In this document: positions 51,901 through 60,900 of the stretch, in pieces
Layout of the letters: each line of letters opens with the position of its first letter
How positions within the stretch are numbered: the first letter of the stretch is position 1
Assembly (NCBI RefSeq): GCF_964355755.1
Contig: NC_092670.1
Location: forward strand, 23,685,201 to 23,749,200
DNA length: 64,000 nucleotides
Direction of reading: 5' to 3'
Source of the DNA: Antedon mediterranea
Lineage: Eukaryota; Echinodermata; Crinoidea; Comatulida; Antedonidae
The notes under the pieces: model-generated
What the model was told of the DNA's origin: nothing
Database searches by the model: none
The model's input: the letters and a program-made list of their open reading frames with translations, nothing else
Made by a program: the position numbers and the translations under genes

Positions 51901-54900
51901 CATTGGCACTACAGTCATCAAGCATTAAGGTACATTCATCAATATCTGAAAATGACAAAAAATTACCTACAAATTAGAGAGATGATTTAAACAAAACTAT
52001 TGTTGAAATAAAGTCTTCTGTTTTGATTTTCAGATGTGAAAAATTATATCGACAAACATAACATGACTTACCATTACACGCACTACCATCAACATCTAAT
52101 TCATAACCATCGTAACAACTGCAGTTATAGGAAAACAATATGTTTGTACAATCTTGTTCGCAGCTTGCAATGCCCGCTTGACACTCATCGTAATCTATAA
52201 AATCAAAAGACATGTACAGTCATTAGTTTGTAGTATAGAATTATGCTAAAATTGCACACGGAACTTGTATTAACGAAGTATTATATAATGGCAAACAGAA
52301 AACAAAAGTACCTACCATAACACTTGTACCCAGACCCGATAAAACCATCGGGACAGTCTCCGCACGTTGCATTAGCAGAAGGTGCTTCCTCGTCTGTACA
52401 ATCTACACCAGGATAACACGGTTCACCTACGCATGCATCAAAATCTTCGCTACAATTGTTTCCTGACCAAGCCGGTAAACAGTCGCATTCAGCAATCTGA
52501 ATATATATCAAAATGTTAGATTAGTATGTTTATACTAATAACTAATACAAACGTATACCATGCGATATATCAATTTCAACAACTTAAAACTATTTATTGT
52601 TTATAAAAACTTACGGCATATTGATTATTAAGAATGTCCGATCCATCAACGAAACTTTCAAAATCACAAACACCTCCATTCAGACATTGACACAGGACCA
52701 CTTCTATAGGATAGGCAGTTGAAGCACCATTGTTATCCATAGCAACAAAAGACAGTCTGACGGAATCAGTATTTTCGGGTGTCCATGTGAAAACGCCATC
52801 TACATTCAAAAGATATTCAATATTTAAACCAGGAAGTTGTTAAACATTATATTTTTACATTTAGAAACAATCAAAAGAATTTGTTGATATTTAAAATACA
52901 ATCGAACATTGTATGACATTCTACTTGCCTTGATCAATGCTAGCTCTCGGCACGCTATCTTCTAGTCCAAAAGTGATGTCATCACCATTCGTGTCAATGG
53001 CATTGATTTGAAGGACATGCATTTCGCCTACCGTTACATAGAGCCTGTTCGAATCTACCAAAACGTCAGAGGGACTAATGGCTACCACACTAGTTATGTT
53101 TGGCGGGAAATTTGCTGTAAGAACATATAGTTTACATATAGATTAGGTAAATTGTGTTTTTGATGAATAAATTAAATTGTTACTTGCGAAGTATTGTAAA
53201 CTATTTTGTTCTTGAAACAACCAATGCAGATTCATCCAACTAGAGGAGTACGGTAACACACTACATTTTAGCACTTTTCAATTGGCCCTTAATGTAGAAA
53301 CTTTGTGAAAAGGACATAATTGATTGACAAAATTCAGATTTGTTTTATCATTTGAAATTCTTTACAAAAATTAAACGTTACCCAATTCCCCAGCATCCTC
53401 ATTGTTGTTGTCATTGGTTTCTAAGGTATTGAGTCCAAACGACAGGTCACGTGTTGCTAGCGTATCAAACAAACACATCTGGCTGTCGCCACACGCTTCT
53501 AACGCATCCGTGTATATTGTCGTGTTTTCGTATTTTTCTATTAGATCATCCAGGAACAACGGTCTGAAAGTTAGGTAATTGACTGTATCCCATGATTCGT
53601 CTGCAGAGTATTCGAACAGACTTGATTCGTTTGTTGTACGCCCTGAAACATACATTTACGTTGTTAATGTTGATATTGTAAAATTTGTATAGCGCTTCTA
53701 ACAATAAAAAGTCCCAAAAACTTAAAATAATAAAGATACGAGAAAAACAGATTGAAATTACAAATAACAAAAAGATGAGTTATTACTGTTTAACCATCTA
53801 CATTAATATTAATAACTTTAATAACTACTAAATAATCAGTATCTGTTCATCAATAAAATAAAAAAATGTGGATTTAAAAAGTTTCTTACATGTGATACCA
53901 AAATCAAAAGCAGAACTCTCTGGTAATGAACCGTTAGTCGGTATTTCCAATACGGTGCCATTTGGAAAGGTCAGGTCATCACTGATGTCATCATTCCAAA
54001 CACCTGTAAAAGAGAATGAAAAACATACTCAAGATGAAAAAAAATATTTTGTCACTTAACAAAGTGTCCTCCTGCATAGTGTCGTGGTAAAACGATAGAG
54101 CGCCTAAATTGGTAGAACCCAGAGTGTCATGAGCAATAACCGTTGAAATGGCGCTATACAAATGGATATTATCATTATCCCTCGCATTCGTGTTAATTAG
54201 GAATATCAACTGAATAGTGTGTCCCAAAAAGTGTTGCTGTACTTTATCTATTTGCATTTGGTATGTAAAAAAACATTAATATGTTGCATTATTACTAACC
54301 ATATAATCCTTTGGTTCGCTTCTTGTACTCCTCTGGTGCTGACAACACAACATCTAACACAGATGCAGTTAGGCCAACCGATATAGAAATTCCAGAGCCC
54401 CAGGTTGCCTGCACATGATACCCAGTGGAATTACTTTCTGGTAGAGATATTACTAATTCAGGATCTTCTGGTGGCATATACGGACCTAAAATAACATTTT
54501 CAAAATTATTTCACATTTTCCCTGCATTATTGTTACTTAAAAATGTATCATCATATATCATATTTATTTGAATACTTTTCAGAATATTATTATATACTAT
54601 ATAATACGAATGAATGAATTCATTTAATAAATATTGATTATAAACTTTACCTTCTTCGAGACTTGACTTATTTACATAAATACTTCCATTAATCAAAATT
54701 TCAAAGTCCGTTGCATTTGCGTTCAATGTCATTTGTACCTTAAAAATACAAAATGGTAATCAAATTGGTCACATCATTCAATAAAGAAAAATGTTTGCAA
54801 CTTGATTTAAAAATGTAAAAAATCGTAACTGAACTTTAGCAGATCAAGATACACGTGTTGAATGCCTAATAGTCATTACGTCTGTAGGCCTACTTGACAG

Positions 54901-57900
54901 TATTTGGTTCTGATAAAATAATATGAGATGAAATAATGTGAGAAAAGTTGGGGGGGGGGGGGGGGTTCGGTACGTATTTGAGGAAATCAATCTTAACATA
55001 TGTTTCCTATTGCTGTTAACCGATACCAAGTCGCTGTTTCATTAAACAAAATTGCATTCCTATCAGTGAAACATAAAAAGGGAACACTGAAGAGATATAA
55101 GAGCTGTCAAAGACAACTATCGCCAAAGTTCGTGTCTCTCCAAAACAGATGTAACCGAATTAAAAACAAATCGGTTTTTACCTTTGATGCACCATTTTCT
55201 TGTGCAGCAAATGCGGTAAATGCAGTTGCTTGAACAGCTTCATCATCGCTTTCTGGGATTTCCATTCTTCCTTGCAGCACAAAGAAACCGTCATCAATCG
55301 TGGTTAACACAAACTCTCCCAGTCCATTGAAAGTGTACTCAAACTCATCCAACGTACGCATGTGAGGATCGCCAAACATCCAGCCTAAAATGTATAAAGT
55401 TATCCTTTTTAACTAAACGACTTTCTTAAATAGTTTAAAACCACTTGCTTTCTGTTTTTGTTGACATACATAGAAATAATTTATGTTTCTTTTTACTACC
55501 GTATCTTACCTAAAAAGGGAGGTTGGTAGTTTCTGCATGTGCCTCTTGGCCTCACTTGTGTATAAAGATTACAATAATAGGGATCGTTTGATTTCTCACA
55601 ACAAGTATATCGTGGCATCAGATCTGAATCTATAAAGATAATAAAATGACATGTATTATTAGTGCTAACAAACAACTCAGAGGTATATTATTTTTCGGAA
55701 AGAAGAGTCATCACAAATCAAAAGTAATATGAAAAATGAAATTAAACTTACAAAACCAATAATAATAGGATGCGAAATTAAAGAATCTGCCTTCAACAAA
55801 TTGATACCGTTGAACAAAGCTGCTAGCAAACACATCTTGTTCATAACCCTGAATCAGGGAGCCATCGTTGCGGTAACAACATCGCACCCCAGCTCCATAA
55901 AACGATGAGATTCGTGGTTGGACACAATAGGCACCTAAAGAAGCAATAGATAGTAATAGAAAAACGTGAAAGTACAAAAATAAAATAAAAAGTGATAAAC
56001 AGTATTATTAGGTAACAATACAATTAAAAAGACTGATTAATTAATTAATTAATTATCCTTATTTAGTTTTCTCTTTAAAGCATTATATCATTTTACATTT
56101 ATATTGATCTTGAAATCGTTCAATAATGTACGTACCATTAGCATCTTCAATTTCATTTATTATATCATCTGAAAATGTCTGGCCTCCTAAATTGTTTACA
56201 CTGCTCAATCGTCCTGAATATCCACGGTGTGAGTATCCATATCTAAAGTCGAATAAGGCCTGGGAAAAACTACAGGGACACGAGCTTACACGATTCAACC
56301 AGTATAAGTTTTCGTTTTCAGTACTTCGCCAGTCGGTACAATACTGCCGGTAGTTGATCGTCAGATCGTTGTTATCCTCTAGCCTATAGAACCACTGACC
56401 TTCGAGGCCGGTGTTACCGATAATATCAGGGAAATATCTGGATTCCTCAGTAGGGAAGTATTTTTTATTTAGCTGTATGTTGTTGAACTCTGCGGTATTA
56501 CCGGTGCCATAACCTATTACAAGATTCTTTGGTGATATAATGCTTGGATTCCACTGCATACCGTTGATCTCGTAATTGAAAATGACAAAACTGTAAATTC
56601 CATCTGTTATAAGGGCCGCTTGAAATGTTGACGTCTGAAATAAAATACGGAAGAACGGTTATTGGCTATGTAGGTTGTATTTTTTTTACTGTGGTTAGAT
56701 TTTTTTTAATTTTAAAAAGCTTAAAATTATCTACAACAGAAAAGTGATTTCATCAAAATAGAATATAATTATATATGTATAACTAGAAATGTAAATAAAT
56801 ACATCAAAGTCTACACAAGCAAACTTTACTAAACTTTTGATTGCAAAATCCTGAATTTTCGACTGTTTGGAGATGTTTTGGTGGCTGCGCGCCCCTGACA
56901 CTGGACAAAACTAGGAAAACTATTTTAGCGGTTTGTTAAAGTTTTAACAACACTTCTTGTCAAACTTATTTTTTCAAAGTAAAGTTTGTATACTAGGCTG
57001 AACTTCATCAGCTCATGCAACGAACCTTATCTCTATTACTTTCAACTGGATATTGTGGAACTTTATCCCAAGTAACCAAAAGCAACCATTTAGCTTCAAA
57101 GTAATGATCATTTGGAAGACCATTGTTTTCTAAAAATGTCCTTGTACGATTTGATGCCAAAATGAGCATTTCAGACCCTGTAGTATCATATACCTGTAAA
57201 AATAAAGGGAAAACATATTCATCAACAAACACAAAATCTGACACTTAATTTGTATATTTGTTGAACTGATGATTTTTTACAGCTTTTACATTTATTGTGT
57301 TTAATATATGAACATTTTACTAAAAATGTTAATTGCATACCTGGTAGTATACATTGCCAACTGCTTTATCAGAAAGATCTGCGTCCGCCCAAAATGGTGT
57401 GATTATTTTTCGTCCAAAATCTTCATTAAAGCCGCCAGTCGGAGGGTTTGAATATCCAAATTTGAGATCATTTTCTTTAGCTAGAACGATGACTCCGTTC
57501 TCTGTAAACTATATTGAATATTGAAAGAAAAACAGTATATTGACATGATGACTTTATCAATTAGAGTACAGACAATGATGTTTAGTATTACAGTATAAGC
57601 ACTCAAATCAAGCGAAACATATTTTGGCAAGGTACCACTAAAATGTTTAATTATAAAAAGCTACTGTAATAACTTACGTATATGCAATAAAAGAATTCAC
57701 CAAAGAATGGAAAGCCATTAGTTGTTTTTATGGTTGGTGAGATGAGCTCTGATCCACTAGCTGAAACATCTCTTATACTGGTATCTCCGTTGTTTGCTCC
57801 CCAGGGAAAGAAAAATTTAACTATAAAGAACAGGGTCAGAAATAAATAAACAATTTAAAAATTATTTAGTATTGGTATCAAGTTTTTTGTTTGTATTTAA

Positions 57901-60900
57901 CCTTTAGTTCGGCTAATAGGCACTGGACTCACTGAATGTCAGTATTAGTATTATAATGTCAATGTTAGTATATTTCAGATCAGTTCAGGAGTGGCTGTGT
58001 ATTGTACTTAAGTAAATAAATGTTTAACTATATTCGTCAAGTACATTTATACACATTTTTATTGATTATTTCTGAATACCGTGCCAAAAATCGATCTTAT
58101 GAGATATGGAAATAAATCATCAACTCATTACTGACCTTGGCATGAGAATCCATCGCCATAAAAACCATCTGCACATGCGCATGTGTAACTTCCAATTGTG
58201 TTGTTGCAAGTCGATCCAGTCTCTGCACAAGGACTTGCCAGGCATTCATTTATATCTGAAATATATATGTACAATTATTTAGAAAATGTGCTTTCAACAT
58301 TTAATGGAAAACAGTTTATTATATCAGTAGTGACAGCTAATTTTCCAAAAGAAAGGACGAAGGTATAAATACAACCCTAATATGAATTGTGTACACTTTC
58401 TTTGCTTGTGCAGATACTGTGTATAAATTATGGTCTACCATTACCATCACGAAACGAAGTCTTGCTTATGTTTTTCAGTCCAGTTTCAATGTGAACATGT
58501 TTAAAGTATTCAGATACGGACTACAAAAAAGAACTATACATGTAATGAGGAAATTCATCCTTGTTCAATGGATAACAAAAACAATCTGGAATCTGTATCA
58601 AATCCATGACCGAATACAATATGGAGAATATCAATGAATGACAGGGAGAAATTTAACCACATAAGAATTTAACCAAAGTAAAAGGAATTACCGTTACAAA
58701 CGAATGTTTCCAAGGTGTAGCCCTTTGGGCATGTGCAAGTGTATCCACCTTTAGTGTTCTGACATTCAGCAATAGCATCACATTCATCAGTACCTCTTGC
58801 GCACTCATCAATATCTGAAAAATACACATTGCGGTGAGTACAAGATTCATCTTTTATTCGAAGAATGATATGGCTAACGTTGGATAAACATTTACACATT
58901 TAGATTTAAATTTTATTGAAGATTGTAATTTATGAATATAACTTATATGCAGGTAAATTCTGTCAAGGCTTTGATTCCTTCCAAGTATGAGAATATGGTT
59001 GCCCTACCTTGGCAACCTCTTGGAATATTTCCAATATACATTCCATCAATACATGTAACTTCGGAAGAAAATGTTCTTGGCATTAACTCAAATCCCTTTC
59101 TTTCACATGTGAACTCCACAACAGTGGAATGCATGAACGTTCCACTAAGAACAACACCATCAATTTCTGGGATGTCACAGTTGGCTGAAAGTAAAAATGA
59201 TTATATGGTCAGTTTTCTGAATTATCATATGATTAAGCTTTGCGCTTCTAAATCCAGTGAGATCTACTATGAATATCATCACTGATGCTGAAATACAAAA
59301 TCATAGCAATGGATGAATATTTCTGTACATATGCCTTTGTTAGTACAGTTGTGAGAGCCATAATCATAATTATTCAGAAATTATTTGATTTATTTTCTCA
59401 TAATATAACCTACCATAGCATTCAGGGAAGGCAAATGTTCCATTTGTGCATGCGCTAGAATTGGAGCCAACCAAAGAATATCCGTTGGAACAGGTAAATT
59501 TTATAAATTCACCAGGTTCATAATTGCACTTGTCTATCTGTAAAATTACTTTATCAGGCGTATCCATTGAACTGATCGTACACAATTCTGAAAAATGTAA
59601 ACACTTTGATTAGGAAGAGGCATTTAGACGGCTGAATAAAGCAGCACTGCAAACAATGTATTTACAGTTAGAATTTTCTTTTATTCTTTGTTTTGTTTCA
59701 TCATATATTCATTCACGGCAGCCATAGTGCAGCTAGTGCGGCCTATCCGAGAAGACTTGTCCTACCACCAACAATCAAGGAGAACATGTGTTGATGTTAT
59801 GGCTTTATTTACAACGCCTCTGCCTTAACGAATCGGCAACTCGACTCGACTTAAAGTCACTCATGTTCGACCCACATTGAAAAAAATAGGTCTAGATCCC
59901 GAGATTCTGAAAAACTACAGACCTATCTCGAATCTTAGTTTTTTAGGAAAAATAATTGAGAAGGTTGTTTCTAAACGGAAATTGTCGCATGTACAAAACC
60001 ATAGTCTACTTGATCCGTATCAATCTGCCTACAAAGTGCATCATAGTACTGAAACTGCATTACTTCGTGTAAATAACGATATCCTACGTGCAATGGATGA
60101 TGAAAAGCTAACTGCTCTAGTATTATTAGACTTAAGTGCAGCATTTGATACGGTTGACCATTCCGTGTTGTTAAATAGACTCAGTACGTGTATTGGTATT
60201 GAAGGAAAAGCACTTGATTGGTGTCGGTCATATTTGGAAAAAAGGCCTCAACACGTATGTATTGGTGATGCTATCTCAAAAGCTTCTTTTTTTAAACTTT
60301 TCGGTACCACAAGGATCTGTTCTTGGGCCGCAATGGTTCACAATTTATTTACACCCAATACGGGGTATCATTAGTAAATATGATCTGTACTATCATGTTT
60401 ACGCTGATGATACTCAGATTTATATTTCTTTTAAACCTACAATGACACACATTGACATTTCCTTGCAACTGCTCCAACATTGTATCCATGAATTGCGTGT
60501 CTGGATGAAAAGCAACTTTCTTAAATTAAATGATGAAAAAACAGAATATATTCTCTTTGGATAAAAGCTGCAGTTGGAAAAACTGCCACCAAGTTTTATT
60601 TACATTGGTGAAACCCAAATAGACCCGGCTAGGCAGGTTAGAAATCTAGGGGTTGAAATGGATGCGGGTATGACTATGATTTCTCATATCTCAAAAACTA
60701 TTTCTACGTCGTCTTTTCACTTACGAAACATCCGAAGGATTCGAAAGTTTATTAATGAGGCAGCAGCTAAACAACTTGTTCATGCTTTTGTCACTTCACG
60801 ACTGGATATGGGAAACTCATTGCTATATGGGCTACCACAAAAACAACTCCACAGGCTTCAGCTGATTCAAGATACAGCGGCGCGAGTTGATAAAAAACTA

